Assembly: GCF_003343245.1 (NCBI RefSeq)
Contig: NZ_CP024901.1
Coordinates: forward strand, 868,001 to 932,000
DNA: 64,000 bases
Source of the DNA: Photorhabdus laumondii subsp. laumondii
GTDB taxonomy: Bacteria > Pseudomonadota > Gammaproteobacteria > Enterobacterales > Enterobacteriaceae
Reading direction: 5' to 3'
Positions within the stretch are counted from its first letter, which is position 1, and the number at the start of each line of letters is the position of its first letter. A program made the position numbers and the translations under genes. Under the pieces are notes generated by a model. It worked only from the letters and a program-made list of their open reading frames with translations. It searched no databases and was not told the origin of the DNA. Below are positions 27,447 through 37,132 of the stretch, piece after piece.

Positions 27447-28262
27447 ATGAAAAAATTATTCTCTGTTTGCCTGGTATTTTTATCACTGTTTTCATCAAGT
27501 GCGGCTGCATCAATATTTTCATATATCACTAAATCCGAAGGTGTTCCTACGAATGCCTATTATACTTTTGTCATTGAGCGTTGGGACCAAGAAAACGATT
27601 TTACGCCAAATCCTTGTTATGGTTATTCTGCATGTTGGATATCGGTTAACCATCGCCATTTTGCTGATGGTTATTCAGGGCAGCCCTATAGGATATTTAA
27701 TACTCGCGTGGAAAGATTTAAGACAATGAAACAAGTGCAGGCGGAGATATTGAAATATACCAGTTTTCCGATCACCGGAGTGGCAAAACATTTTGGCCCT
27801 GCGATTCGGTCTCATCAGGAATGTGTCGGGCTATTTTACGAAACCGATCAAAATGGCTTTCATGGAAGATTATTGCCTGGCTCTTTATGTGGTGTTGCAC
27901 CACCGCCGATAGGCTTTTGTCAAGTCAGTGAAGGTTCCGTTGAGCTTAATTACGGCAGCATTGATGAGGCAAAACTAGACGGTGCAACCCAAACGGGAAA
28001 TATCAATGTGACCTGCAATGTAGACATAAAGATTATCGTGATAGCAACGGGCCTTAATGGAGAATTTGTACCGTTGAGAAACGATGGTAGCTTGAAAGCT
28101 AAGTTGTTATTAAATGATAGCAAAGGTGAAGATGGTGTGGCTGTGTTTGTACCGGCTGGAGGAAATGTACCCGTTACAGTGAAATCAATTTTACAAAAAA
28201 ATGGCAGAGTAGAGGCAGGACCTTTCTCAGGATCAGGGACAATAATTTTGGCGATGCCATAA
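27447..28262 (+). CDS. two-domain tip adhesin, MrpH-like
   Basis: 271 residues, matching MrpH (about 275). A signal peptide is followed by a lectin-like N-terminal domain with Cys-rich NPCYGYSACWISVNHRHFADGYSG, and from about residue 160 a pilin domain (FCQVSEGSVELNYGSIDEAKLDG to GSGTIILAMP). In MrpH three His residues (72, 74, 117) bind Zn needed for adhesion; His69, His71 and His115 occupy the same positions here. This supports a metal-dependent tip adhesin at the end of the fimbria. Confidence 0.9.
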   Translation: MKKLFSVCLVFLSLFSSSAAASIFSYITKSEGVPTNAYYTFVIERWDQENDFTPNPCYGYSACWISVNHRHFADGYSGQPYRIFNTRVERFKTMKQVQAEILKYTSFPITGVAKHFGPAIRSHQECVGLFYETDQNGFHGRLLPGSLCGVAPPPIGFCQVSEGSVELNYGSIDEAKLDGATQTGNINVTCNVDIKIIVIATGLNGEFVPLRNDGSLKAKLLLNDSKGEDGVAVFVPAGGNVPVTVKSILQKNGRVEAGPFSGSGTIILAMP

Positions 28263-28292
28263 AAAAGGTGTTTTTTTAATTTAAAGGCTGGG

Positions 28293-28598
28293 ATGAAAAT
28301 GAAACAAGATCATCTATTAGTAGGGAAGCGTATTCAAAAAAGAAGGAAAGAGTTGGGCATGACCGCGGTAAAATTGGCGGAAAAAATAGGCATTAGTCAG
28401 CAACAACTCTCACGTTATGAGAGAGGGATAAACCGAATTAATTTATCCCATTTGGTGCAGATCGCTTCAATATTGGAGACACCGATAAACTGGTTTTTCC
28501 TTGATTGTAGTTATCCGGCAAGCAATAACAGCATCAATAAATTAACAGACCAATATATCCCTATTGCGGAAGCGACATTGGGTAAATTTGGATGTTAA
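28293..28598 (+). CDS. MrpJ-like helix-turn-helix regulator
   Basis: 101 residues. An XRE-type helix-turn-helix spans about residues 10-65 (VGKRIQKRRKELGMTAVKLAEKIGISQQQLSRYERGINRI); the SQQQ.SRYE recognition motif is that of MrpJ and its paralogues. MrpJ, encoded at the end of fimbrial operons, represses flagellar genes when fimbriae are made, so this gene probably links adhesion to loss of motility. It is 30 bp after the adhesin gene and followed by a terminator. Confidence 0.92.
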   Translation: MKMKQDHLLVGKRIQKRRKELGMTAVKLAEKIGISQQQLSRYERGINRINLSHLVQIASILETPINWFFLDCSYPASNNSINKLTDQYIPIAEATLGKFGC

Positions 28599-28650
28599 CT
28601 GAACTCGACGCCAATCGGGGGATCGATAAACCCGTTGATGACTGAGTTTC

Positions 28651-28675
28651 GTGACCGACGGAACGGTCACTTTTA
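28651..28675 (+). terminator. Rho-independent terminator of the MR/P-like operon
   Basis: GTGACCG (28651-28657) pairs with CGGTCAC (28664-28670) over a 6-nt loop, followed directly by TTTT. It lies 53 bp after the regulator stop. Confidence 0.75.
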
Positions 28676-29444
28676 TGATTTTTCTGTCAGCCATGTTATT
28701 ACCACAAATTAAAAAACCCACTCTTGTTCATATCCCCTTTTGACGAAGTTATTAGAATTCAGATAGTCGTTTGAATCCGCCATCGCCATGTTGAATAGCT
28801 GCCATCATTATGGAATTGAGTTGAAGATGACGGCTCAAAACGAATCCTCGATTAATCCCTTCAATGCTGAAAATCAATAAGAGTAATTAATGTAATGCTT
28901 TTGTGATGCTGGAGATTCGTGTTTCTGCGTAAGGGTAAGAAAGTGTAAACGTGGGGGAAAATGTTACTCGAAGTAGTGGTGTGGCTTTCAATGACATCAG
29001 TTTCTGATATGGGACAAAAAACCGAACATTTAGAGTTATTTTGTTCGGTTATTGTCAACCGCCGGGGCAGTATACGGAAAATTTCATCACTTAAAAGCGA
29101 TTTTTTGTATTATTTTGTAAAAACTTACTTAATTTTTTGATTACAAAAGGAAATTATTTCTTTTGTTATGGATATTATGGCCTGTTTGAAGGTCGTTTTT
29201 TGAGCAATTTGATATTCATTTTCTTATGCAACAGGCTGAAATCCTGAAACCAAATGGCATAAGGCAGAAGTGATTTCGTAATGTGAATATTAATATTCAT
29301 ATATTTCATATAGTTAATAACCAAACAAAATAACTCTAAATGACCAGTAAATGCACCGCGCTAGCGGCCCGGTTGTTTAATCTGTCATGGTGTTGTTTTA
29401 GGCAAAATGTATTAACGACGAGATGTAGATAAGGAATTAATGAA
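28676..29444. promoter_or_regulatory. gene-free region upstream of the first duplicated fimbrial operon
   Basis: About 770 bp without a convincing gene. The last 130 bp (from about 29316) match 37233-37363 upstream of the second operon, sharing AACAAAATAACTC, the CACCGCG..AGCG segment and GTTGTTTAA, so this part is probably a conserved promoter and leader. Specific promoter boxes were not resolved. Confidence 0.55.
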
Positions 29445-30023
29445 ATGAAAAAGCAAATGATGAAAACCAGCGTATTAGCCGCAGTGCTCTTAAGCATGGG
29501 GATGGGGATGGCACATGCTGCTGCGGGCGATGTGCTTGCTAGTAATTCAGTGGTTGTGAATGGTGTTGTAGGAGCGGCAAGTTGTGTACTCAACGTCACA
29601 GACGGAGGAGCCTCAACTACCTCGATCGACTTAGGCGCGATTAATCAGAGCGCTATTAAATCCGGTCAATTAATCGGCACGAAGAAAATCAAGGTTGAAC
29701 TTGGTGATTGCTCTCAAGTCGTTGATTCAAATGACAATACCAAACTTAACACCGGAGTTGGTTTGAGAATTTCTGGAACAGCTTCCACTGTTTCAGCGGA
29801 TTACTTTGCCGCGCCTGGCGACACTAATAATAAGTTAGCTGTAGCTGTGCAGAATGGTAGTAAATTCTTAAAACCCAATGATGCGGTTAGCTTTACAAAA
29901 GGTGCTCTACTAACTGATGTGATGCAAGAATTGGACGTAGGTATGATTGCTAAAACCCCTAGTGATGTGACGGCGGGAATGAGTGTCAGTGTACCACTGA
30001 CTTTCCAACTTATTGAGAAATAA
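29445..30023 (+). CDS. major fimbrial subunit of fimbrial operon copy 1
   Basis: 192 residues: signal peptide ending AHA, ASNSVVVNGVVGAASCVLNVTDGG with first Cys, VELGDCSQVV with second Cys, and terminal PLTFQLIEK. First gene of a seven-gene chaperone-usher operon. A 9-bp stem-loop follows it. Compared with its counterpart at 37364-37924 only the signal peptide start and fold pattern agree, although downstream genes are nearly the same, so this is the antigenically variable component of the pair. Confidence 0.9.
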   Translation: MKKQMMKTSVLAAVLLSMGMGMAHAAAGDVLASNSVVVNGVVGAASCVLNVTDGGASTTSIDLGAINQSAIKSGQLIGTKKIKVELGDCSQVVDSNDNTKLNTGVGLRISGTASTVSADYFAAPGDTNNKLAVAVQNGSKFLKPNDAVSFTKGALLTDVMQELDVGMIAKTPSDVTAGMSVSVPLTFQLIEK

Positions 30024-30074
30024 TCAAATTTATCATTAATCAACGCCATCAGGCATCAGGAACACATAGCTGTG

Positions 30075-30098
30075 GAATTGGACAGGGAAGTCCAATTC
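30075..30098 (+). terminator. stem-loop after major pilin gene, copy 1
   Basis: GAATTGGAC pairs perfectly with GTCCAATTC across a 6-nt loop, followed by TTACTTTA. The same hairpin is conserved at 37961-37984. Likely a partial terminator or mRNA-stabilising element controlling the pilin to chaperone ratio. Confidence 0.75.
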
Positions 30099-30140
30099 TT
30101 ACTTTACGTAACACCAAAACAGACATTTTCAGGTGATTCA

Positions 30141-30860
30141 GTGAAAAGATTGATGACAGCGATGATAGTGGCCGGTCTGTTAGGCTGTCCGGTCACTTCC
30201 GTACAGGCGGAAGGAGTGGGGATCAATGCCACCCGCATTATCTACCCGGCTGATAGCCACGCAACAACCGCTTCAGTACGCAACAGCAGTAAAGAGGCCG
30301 TCTATCTGATGCAGGTGACGGTCAGCTCTACCCCAGAGGGGGGCAAAACCGCGCCATTTCTGGTAACGCCGCCCCTGTTTCGTATGGAGCCCGGCAGCCA
30401 GAATCAGGTCCGTATCATCAAAACCGGCCAGGCACTGCCTGCCGACCGGGAATCCCTGTTCTGGTTTACCGCGAAAGCCATCCCGTTAAGCCCCGAATCC
30501 GGTAATCCCTCGGGTAAGCAGATCACCGGGGGCATACAGATTGCTATGGCTAACACAATTAAACTGATGTATCGCCCGTCAGGGCTGCCAGTTGCACCGG
30601 AGAAAGGATTTGGTTCACTGCGCTTCAAACCGACAGCCGAGGGGATAACGGTCACGAATCCGTCACCCTATTACATCACCTTCGCCTCCTTAAAAGTGGG
30701 CGGCCAAGAGCTGATGACGCAGAAACAGAAAGAGAGCATGGTTTCCCCGTTCTCTGCCCTGTTTTTCCCCCTCAAAGGCGTGAATTACCCGGCCAAAGTG
30801 AGCTGGACAGTAATTAATGACCTCGGTGGAGGATCATCCTATCAAGGGGAGATACCGTAA
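30141..30860 (+). CDS. periplasmic fimbrial chaperone 1, copy 1
   Basis: About 240 residues from the GTG at 30141 (AGGTGA upstream), which matches the copy 2 product; the longer frame from 30072 would include the hairpin. Signal peptide ending VQA, VGINATRIIYPADSHATTASVRN with the cleft Arg, FLVTPPLFRMEPGSQNQVRII, DRESLFWFTAKAIP and NTIKLMYRPSGLP with the cleft Lys identify a PapD-family chaperone. It overlaps the next gene by 1 bp. First of three chaperones in the operon. Confidence 0.93.
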   Translation: MKRLMTAMIVAGLLGCPVTSVQAEGVGINATRIIYPADSHATTASVRNSSKEAVYLMQVTVSSTPEGGKTAPFLVTPPLFRMEPGSQNQVRIIKTGQALPADRESLFWFTAKAIPLSPESGNPSGKQITGGIQIAMANTIKLMYRPSGLPVAPEKGFGSLRFKPTAEGITVTNPSPYYITFASLKVGGQELMTQKQKESMVSPFSALFFPLKGVNYPAKVSWTVINDLGGGSSYQGEIP

Positions 30861-31432
30861 TGTTAAAACCGTGGACCCTTATCGGACGGACAGCACTGGC
30901 CGGTCTGCTCTGTACCATCCCCCTGCCCGGGGGAGCCAGTTCAAACACGGCAGAACTGACGCTGGCACTGACGCTGGAACAGCCAACCTGTGAACTTAAT
31001 GTACAGACCTCCCATGTCGAGTTTTCATCCATACCGCTTAATGAAGTGCAACGCAGTGCGGAACATATCGCAGCGGCGGACAACAAGCCTGTGACGCTGG
31101 CGTTGTCAGGTTGTGCGGGATCAGCCAGAACAGGCCGTACCCCGGCGATTAAAATAGCCGGCCCCACACCGGAAAACCACCCGACGTTATTTCGGGATAA
31201 GGCTTCCACTGCGGCGGGAAACGTGGGATTTGGCCTGCGCTATCAATCACCGGAAGGCGGGCTGGGGAGCTACCTGAAAAATGGCGATTATGTGGATTTG
31301 GCATCACCGGGTAACGCCGTTAAAGACGGTCAAATTACCTTCCAGATGGATATGCGGCATGAATCCGGCACGGCGGTCCCCACCCCCGGTGAGCTGACCG
31401 CGCACATTCAATTTCAATTTGACTATCACTGA
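30860..31432 (+). CDS. minor fimbrial subunit, copy 1
   Basis: 190 residues with signal peptide, ELTLALTLEQPTCELNVQTSHVEF (first Cys), LALSGCAGSARTG (second Cys) and final IQFQFDYH. A type 1-family pilin; the start ATG overlaps the chaperone stop (TAATG), so translation is coupled. Its copy 2 homologue at 38742-39314 has the same length and most of the same residues. Confidence 0.88.
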   Translation: MLKPWTLIGRTALAGLLCTIPLPGGASSNTAELTLALTLEQPTCELNVQTSHVEFSSIPLNEVQRSAEHIAAADNKPVTLALSGCAGSARTGRTPAIKIAGPTPENHPTLFRDKASTAAGNVGFGLRYQSPEGGLGSYLKNGDYVDLASPGNAVKDGQITFQMDMRHESGTAVPTPGELTAHIQFQFDYH

Positions 31433-31465
31433 GTGTCGCTCAGGTAACAGGTTTCAGGAGGCGTT

Positions 31466-32200
31466 GTGGAAACAGGTCGGATGCGCACAACGTGGTACAG
31501 GCTGGCACCACTACTATTCTGTCTAGGGTTAGGCATGGCCGGCACAGAACCCTGTCAGGCAGCCGGTATCAGCCTGAATAAAACCCGGGTGATTTTTACC
31601 CAAGGGGCGCGGGCACAGACGCTGACGGTGGTTAACACCACACCTCAGGCGTGGCTGGTGCAGGTGAGGATCACAGGCGATCAGGAGAAAACCGCACCGG
31701 CGTTTGTGGTGACGCCGCCGCTGTTCAGGTTGGAGGCCAATAGTCAGAACAGCCTGCGTATTTTGCCGACTTTTAATCTGCCCCCTTTTCCAGTGGATCG
31801 GGAATCGCTCGGGTATGTCCAGATGAATGCTATCCCCGCCGCCCATCCGATGGCGAATGAGCACGCTCGGGATCAGGCGTCGATGAGCGTGGGAATGCGA
31901 ATTAAGTTTTTCTGGCGACCGCATGGCCTGCCGATGTTGCCGGAACAGGCGTATGGACAGCTCCGCTTTCAGTCGCAACCCGGTGGCATTAAGGCGTGCA
32001 ATCCTACGCCGTATTTCCTGTCGCTGGACAGCCTCACGCTGGACGGACAGGCGCTCGATCTGAATCGCTATCCCTCCATGATAGCGCCGCAGGATTGTGT
32101 GACCTATGTCGGACAGGCAGGCAAAAAAGCGGTGAGCTGGTCGATGATTAATGATTACGGCGGGGCTTCAAACCTGTTTACCGCCAACGTGGCGGGTTAA
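31466..32200 (+). CDS. periplasmic fimbrial chaperone 2, copy 1
   Basis: 244 residues from a GTG with AGGAGG upstream. Signal peptide, ISLNKTRVIFTQGARAQTLTVVN, FVVTPPLFRLEANSQNSLRIL, DRESLGYVQMNAIP, MRIKFFWRPHGLP and IKACNPTPYFLSL are the PapD-family blocks. Different enough from the other two chaperones of the operon to be a separate lineage, perhaps dedicated to one subunit. Confidence 0.93.
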   Translation: METGRMRTTWYRLAPLLFCLGLGMAGTEPCQAAGISLNKTRVIFTQGARAQTLTVVNTTPQAWLVQVRITGDQEKTAPAFVVTPPLFRLEANSQNSLRILPTFNLPPFPVDRESLGYVQMNAIPAAHPMANEHARDQASMSVGMRIKFFWRPHGLPMLPEQAYGQLRFQSQPGGIKACNPTPYFLSLDSLTLDGQALDLNRYPSMIAPQDCVTYVGQAGKKAVSWSMINDYGGASNLFTANVAG

Positions 32201-32230
32201 ATTCGCCCTTGTTTTATCCAGAGGTGGAAA

Positions 32231-33013
32231 GTGAAGAGAGTCAGTAACGGGAACAAGCGAGCACCCGGTGGATCAATGATTTACCCTTTCTGTTTCGCCC
32301 TGCTGCTAAGCGGCCTGTTAAAGGCGCAGGCGGCGGAGAATCCGGGGTTATCGTTCTCCCCGATGCAGTTATCGTATGTCGCCAAAGACAGCCCCGGCGG
32401 GGTGACCCTCAGCATGACCAACCATACGGCGCAGGGCTATCTGGTACAGGGATTTGTCAGCCCGATGGACCCCGATACCGGTCGCTTTGACACCCAAACC
32501 GGGCGGGTTCCCCCTTTTGTTGTCCTGCCGCCGTTAAAGCGGATTGAGGCCGGCGGGAAATTTTCGTTCCGTATTCGCCAGCTTGGCGGGCAGTTACCGC
32601 CGGATCGGGAATCGGCCTTTGTGGTCTCGTTGCGGGCTATCCCCGGCGTCGCCGTACCGGACACGCACGTGCCTGAGCGCCAGACCGGCAAGAACTCGCA
32701 GGTGCAGGTCGCTTTACAGATGAATATCCGGCTGTTTTATCGCCCTAAAGGCGTCCCCGCCCGGGATAACGCCGCGGTGGCAAAACAGGTGAAATTTTCC
32801 CTTCAGGGGACGCAGTTGCGAGTGGAAAATCCCACACCCTATTTTCTGGCCTTTTCGGTCCTGAAAATGGGCACACAGCATGTGGATGACCACACCCGCC
32901 AGACGATGGTGCCCCCGAAAGGCATACAAACCTATTCGTTTACCGCCGGGGGACAAGGGCCACTAATCTGGCGTTTTCCCGGCGACAATCAGGATCGCCA
33001 CGTCCCGTTATAA
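32231..33013 (+). CDS. periplasmic fimbrial chaperone 3, copy 1
   Basis: 260 residues from a GTG with GAGGTGG upstream. LSFSPMQLSYVAKDSPGGVTLSMTN, FVVLPPLKRIEAGGKFSFRIRQ, DRESAFVVSLRAIPG and LQMNIRLFYRPKGVP mark the chaperone fold, but the first cleft position (Arg in IRI or TRI of the others) is not obvious in MQLSY. It may have altered subunit specificity. The copy 2 version carries a pentapeptide repeat near its end. Confidence 0.92.
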   Translation: MKRVSNGNKRAPGGSMIYPFCFALLLSGLLKAQAAENPGLSFSPMQLSYVAKDSPGGVTLSMTNHTAQGYLVQGFVSPMDPDTGRFDTQTGRVPPFVVLPPLKRIEAGGKFSFRIRQLGGQLPPDRESAFVVSLRAIPGVAVPDTHVPERQTGKNSQVQVALQMNIRLFYRPKGVPARDNAAVAKQVKFSLQGTQLRVENPTPYFLAFSVLKMGTQHVDDHTRQTMVPPKGIQTYSFTAGGQGPLIWRFPGDNQDRHVPL

Positions 33014-33096
33014 ACCCGCCGCATCGGCGGACGGTATACCGGCAAAGCGACCTCAATATCAACAGCACAGGCTTAAATTAGAAGCAGAGATGAGCT

Positions 33097-35739
33097 ATGG
33101 CAATAAACACTTTATTTCCGTCTGCACTGCGGACGGGTAACCAGCGTGCGCCCGGTCAACCGGGCAGTTTCCGGCCGCGGCCGGTATACCTATGCCTGCT
33201 GTGTTCACTGACGGCAACGGCCCTGCCCGCCTCAGCGCGGGAATACTTTAATCCGGCGTTCCTGATGGGCGCTGACGGTGAACGCAGTCATGTCGATCTC
33301 TCGGCGTATGAAAACGCGGGCTATGTCGCCCCCGGGCGCTATCTGGTGGATGTCTACATGAACCAGAATCGGGTGGACAGCCGCGAGATTGAATTCAGGC
33401 AGGTTAACGGCCATCTCCAGCCGGTATTAACCGTCGCACAACTGGAAGGGTATGGGGTCAATACCCGCGGATTACCGGCTTTTCAGGGTAAAGCGGACGA
33501 CAGCCTCATCACCGATCTGACGAAACAGATCCCGCACGCCAGCGCCACACTGGATTTCGCCCGTTTGCGTCTGGATCTCAGTGTCCCGCAGGTCGCTATG
33601 CAGCCCCACTATTCCGGGATGGTTGATCCGTCACTGTGGGATAACGGGATCCCGGCCTTTTTGATGAACTACACGGTCAACGGGTCGGAAGGCCGTTATG
33701 ACCGTCAGGGAAACTGGGGAGGATCACGTTCCCGTAACCTGTTTGCTTCTTTTCGTGACGGGTTAAATCTGGGGCCGTGGCGTCTGCGCAGCACGCAAAC
33801 TTACAGTTACAATCGTCAGCGCAACGAGGCCGCCGCCGGCTTTTCCACGCCGGCACAGACCCAATGGCAGGTGAGCAATACCTACCTGCAACGTGATGTC
33901 CCCTCACTGCGCAGCGAGTTCACGGCGGGTGAAACCTATACCGGCGGCGACATTTTTGACAGCATCCCGTTTCGGGGTATGAAACTGGCTTCTGAGGAGG
34001 CGATGTTACCCGACAGTCAGCGCGGTTTTGCCCCGGTGATAACCGGTGTGGCGAACGCCAATGCGCAGGTGACGGTATCCCAGAATGGCAACATCATATA
34101 TCAAACCACGGTGGCACCGGGGCCGTTTCGTTTCACCGACCTCTATAGCACCGGGAGTGCCGGCGACCTGACGGTGACCGTCAAAGAGGAAAATGGCCGT
34201 ACCCGCGTCTCGACAATCGCCTCGTCGTCCCTGCCGGTGATGCAACGTCCCGGCGGCGTTAAATATGAATTGACGACCGGTCAATATCACGGCGGCAACC
34301 TGACCGATGGCAGCCGTTCCCCGGTATTTGCGATGGGCACGCTGGTCTATGGTTTGCCCCACAATATCACCCTGTATGGCGGCGGACTGGTCGCAGGCAA
34401 CTACCAGTCGGGTGTATTAGGCTCGGGGGTGTCATTGGGGGCATTTGGCGCGCTGTCTGCGGATGTGACGCTGGCCCATGCACAGTTGCAGAGGAGCAAA
34501 GATCAGGAAGAAAGCGGACAATTCGGCCAGTCTTATCGCGTGAAATATTCTAAAAACTTGCTGAGTACCGGCACCGGCATTGATCTGGCCGCTTACCGCT
34601 ATTCCACCCAGCATTACTACAGTTTCAGTGATGCTAACAGCATGGGCTACAGCCTGAATGAATATCAGGTGCCGTGGGCACTTGACCGGCGTCAGAACAC
34701 CTGGCAGGTGAACCTGCGTCAGACACTGGGACGCTGGGGCAGTCTTTACGCCTCCGGGACGCACAACAATTATTGGAATGGCCGTACCGACAACAACCTG
34801 AGTCTGGGTTACAACGCGATGCTGATGGGGATCAGCTATAACCTGAGTTATAACATTTCTCGTATCAGGGGCGAGGGCCACTGGCCGGAAAACCGTCAGG
34901 TATCATTCAATATGCAGGTCCCACTGAGTCTCTTTGGATCATCGTCGGCGTTACGGGGCGTTTACACCCGCTATACCGCCTCACGCGACTCGCAGGGTAA
35001 CCTCTCTCAACAGACCGGCATCAGTGGCATGTTATGGGATAACCGCCTGAGTTATCACCTCCAGCAAGGCTGGGGACACAGCGGCCAGCAAAACAGCCGG
35101 GCCCTGTCGCTGGGTTATCAGGGCAGTCAGGGGAGCGTTAATCTGGGTTACAATGACAGCGCAGACAGCCGGCATGTTACCTATGGCACGTCCGGTGCCC
35201 TTCTGATCCATCCTTACGGGCTAACGCTGTCACGCTCGCTGGGCGATACCGCCGTGTTAGTCCGCGCACCCGGGGCGAAAGGGGTGACGGTCAGCAACGG
35301 CAACGTACAGACCGACTGGCGTGGCTACGCCGTACTGCCGGGCGGATCGGTCTACCACAAAAACACCATCAATCTGGACCCGTCCACCCTGCCGGAAGGG
35401 GTCGATATTGACCAGACCAGCCGCAACGTTTACCCGACCAAAGGGGCGGTGACGCTGGCCAATTATCAGGTCCGGCTGGGCAGCCAGTTGCTGCTGACCC
35501 TGACACATCATGGCAAACCCGTGCCCTTTGGTGCCACCGCAACGCTGGCAGGCAACGCAGCCCAGGCCGGCAGCGGCATTGTGGGCGATAACGGCCGGGT
35601 TTATCTGAGCGGCATGCCGTCCGCCGGTCATGTGAAAGTTAAATGGGGAAACGAGGCCAATCAACAATGCACCACCCGTTATCAGGTGTCGTCCGATACC
35701 CCCGGGAAACTGGTGCAGGCTGATGCCATATGTCTATAA
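33097..35739 (+). CDS. fimbrial outer-membrane usher, copy 1
   Basis: 880 residues. After an extended N-terminus and signal peptide ending SA, it has REYFNPAFLMGADGERSHVDLSAYENAGYVAPGRYLVDVYMN (N-terminal domain), AQVTVSQNGNIIYQTTVAPGPFRFTDLYSTGSAGDLTVTVKE, and the C-terminal GIVGDNGRVYLSGMPSAGHVKVKWG with the paired Cys. A complete FimD-type usher. The unusually long basic leader before the hydrophobic stretch suggests an alternative internal start, though no better ribosome site is seen. Confidence 0.95.
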   Translation: MAINTLFPSALRTGNQRAPGQPGSFRPRPVYLCLLCSLTATALPASAREYFNPAFLMGADGERSHVDLSAYENAGYVAPGRYLVDVYMNQNRVDSREIEFRQVNGHLQPVLTVAQLEGYGVNTRGLPAFQGKADDSLITDLTKQIPHASATLDFARLRLDLSVPQVAMQPHYSGMVDPSLWDNGIPAFLMNYTVNGSEGRYDRQGNWGGSRSRNLFASFRDGLNLGPWRLRSTQTYSYNRQRNEAAAGFSTPAQTQWQVSNTYLQRDVPSLRSEFTAGETYTGGDIFDSIPFRGMKLASEEAMLPDSQRGFAPVITGVANANAQVTVSQNGNIIYQTTVAPGPFRFTDLYSTGSAGDLTVTVKEENGRTRVSTIASSSLPVMQRPGGVKYELTTGQYHGGNLTDGSRSPVFAMGTLVYGLPHNITLYGGGLVAGNYQSGVLGSGVSLGAFGALSADVTLAHAQLQRSKDQEESGQFGQSYRVKYSKNLLSTGTGIDLAAYRYSTQHYYSFSDANSMGYSLNEYQVPWALDRRQNTWQVNLRQTLGRWGSLYASGTHNNYWNGRTDNNLSLGYNAMLMGISYNLSYNISRIRGEGHWPENRQVSFNMQVPLSLFGSSSALRGVYTRYTASRDSQGNLSQQTGISGMLWDNRLSYHLQQGWGHSGQQNSRALSLGYQGSQGSVNLGYNDSADSRHVTYGTSGALLIHPYGLTLSRSLGDTAVLVRAPGAKGVTVSNGNVQTDWRGYAVLPGGSVYHKNTINLDPSTLPEGVDIDQTSRNVYPTKGAVTLANYQVRLGSQLLLTLTHHGKPVPFGATATLAGNAAQAGSGIVGDNGRVYLSGMPSAGHVKVKWGNEANQQCTTRYQVSSDTPGKLVQADAICL

Positions 35740-35885
35740 GCGTGACCCTCATGTGGGCAGCCTGAACCGGCGTGCCCGATGAGATATCGCCTGTCTCGCT
35801 TTGACGTCCGGGGCACCCCCAAAGCGAGGTTAGCCCCAACCGTGAAAGAGCGAGGTGAACAGATGAGTAATTTGGAGAGAGAAGG

Positions 35886-37040
35886 ATGTTAAACACTGAA
35901 CGTTTGTGGGGCGGTGAGGCAGAAAACCCCGTCCCAACCATCATGGGGCTGGGGGTATCACTGCTCTTTTTATTGACCGCATTACCCCTCCAGGCGGCTG
36001 AGACTTATCAGGACTGCGGGACTGAACTGGGGAATAAAGTTAGCAATGTCTCCGGCTATGCCATGATGCCGAACAATAAAGATAAGCGTGATTATTCACG
36101 GGATGAAATCGTGGGTTATACCACCAGCGGCCCTTTTGACCGGTCGACAACCTGCCGCGTTCCCCCCGGGACCCAGTTTATGGCCTACACCGTGGGATCG
36201 GGGACCGACTCATTGATCTCTTCGTCGTCACCGGGTAGCGTCCGGGTCGGCAAGGCTGGCGACTTTATGGTTGATATCGGGCAATCGTCACTCTCTTGCC
36301 AGACGCATGGTTCACCCGATACGTATCAATCAGCCAGTCTGGTCAAAGGAAATGCTGGCGTTAACCTTCCCTGCGTCCCGGATGCCAACGGTCTGGTTGA
36401 TATCAGTGTTCGCTCAGTGACCGGAGCCATTTACCCGGACCGCGACGGGAATTTCAATGCAAAACCCGGTGGAAGTTATTTATCTGTGGGCTCTATCGGC
36501 TGGGCTTCAACGGCCGTATCGGGTTCCAGCAGCATACCGACCCCCCTGTGGACCACGGTTATCCTTTCACCGGTCAAAAAGCCGTCCACCTGTGCAGTAG
36601 TGCTTACTCCGTCATCGGTGGATTGGGGAACGGTGAAAAGAGCCGGTAAACAGGCGGGAGAGACACTGGCGTCGGCCAGACAGATCGGGATAAACAGCAC
36701 CTGTTCCGGTGATGACGCGGTATTTCAAAATTCACGCCTGCTCTACCGGATCGATGGCCCCTTCGTGCCGGGCAAACCGCATGCGCTGGCCTCGTCAATA
36801 GATCAGGTCGCCTTCGCGTTCTTCGATTTTGCCAATAAACCCTTATCACTCAGTACCGGGCACCGAGGTACAGGGGCGGAAGCGAGATATGTTAAGCTCG
36901 GGGACGACAGTTATACCGCTTCAACCCAACTGTCTGTGGTCCCGGTTCTGTTGAAAACTGACGGTGCCGGAGGGCTAGCCAGAGCCGTCGCGGTCATTTC
37001 CGTGTGGTCGGATGTTAACTTCGTCGACCCATCTGCTTAG
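35886..37040 (+). CDS. two-domain fimbrial tip adhesin, copy 1
   Basis: 384 residues, about twice a pilin and last in the operon, the usual position of an adhesin. After the signal peptide (LQAAE) an N-terminal receptor-binding domain contains Cys pairs (YQDCGTE, TTCRVP, LSCQTHG, LPCVPD), and the C-terminal pilin domain begins around KPSTCAVVLTPSSVDWGTV. I do not recognise the receptor specificity. The pilin domain is nearly identical to copy 2 at the DNA level while the N-terminal domain differs more. Confidence 0.85.
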   Translation: MLNTERLWGGEAENPVPTIMGLGVSLLFLLTALPLQAAETYQDCGTELGNKVSNVSGYAMMPNNKDKRDYSRDEIVGYTTSGPFDRSTTCRVPPGTQFMAYTVGSGTDSLISSSSPGSVRVGKAGDFMVDIGQSSLSCQTHGSPDTYQSASLVKGNAGVNLPCVPDANGLVDISVRSVTGAIYPDRDGNFNAKPGGSYLSVGSIGWASTAVSGSSSIPTPLWTTVILSPVKKPSTCAVVLTPSSVDWGTVKRAGKQAGETLASARQIGINSTCSGDDAVFQNSRLLYRIDGPFVPGKPHALASSIDQVAFAFFDFANKPLSLSTGHRGTGAEARYVKLGDDSYTASTQLSVVPVLLKTDGAGGLARAVAVISVWSDVNFVDPSA

Positions 37041-37054
37041 TTATTGCTATCGTT

Positions 37055-37074
37055 GCAGCGCCGATCGGCGCTGC
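37055..37074. terminator. perfect GC-rich palindrome after operon copy 1
   Basis: A 20-bp perfect palindrome centred on CGATCG lies 14 bp after the adhesin stop and is followed 10 bp later by CTTTTTC. It probably terminates copy 1 transcription. Copy 2 lacks it and has a different terminator. Confidence 0.6.
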
Positions 37075-37090
37075 ATAAACCAGCTTTTTC

Positions 37091-37132
37091 GCTCCCTTGC
37101 CGCCGCGATGCATCTTGAAATCCATAGGTTAT
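37091..37132. repeat. truncated ERIC element
   Basis: Matches only the last third of the ERIC copies (from GCTCCCTTGCCG to the TCCATAGG terminus). It lies at the junction of the two duplicated operons. Confidence 0.8.
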
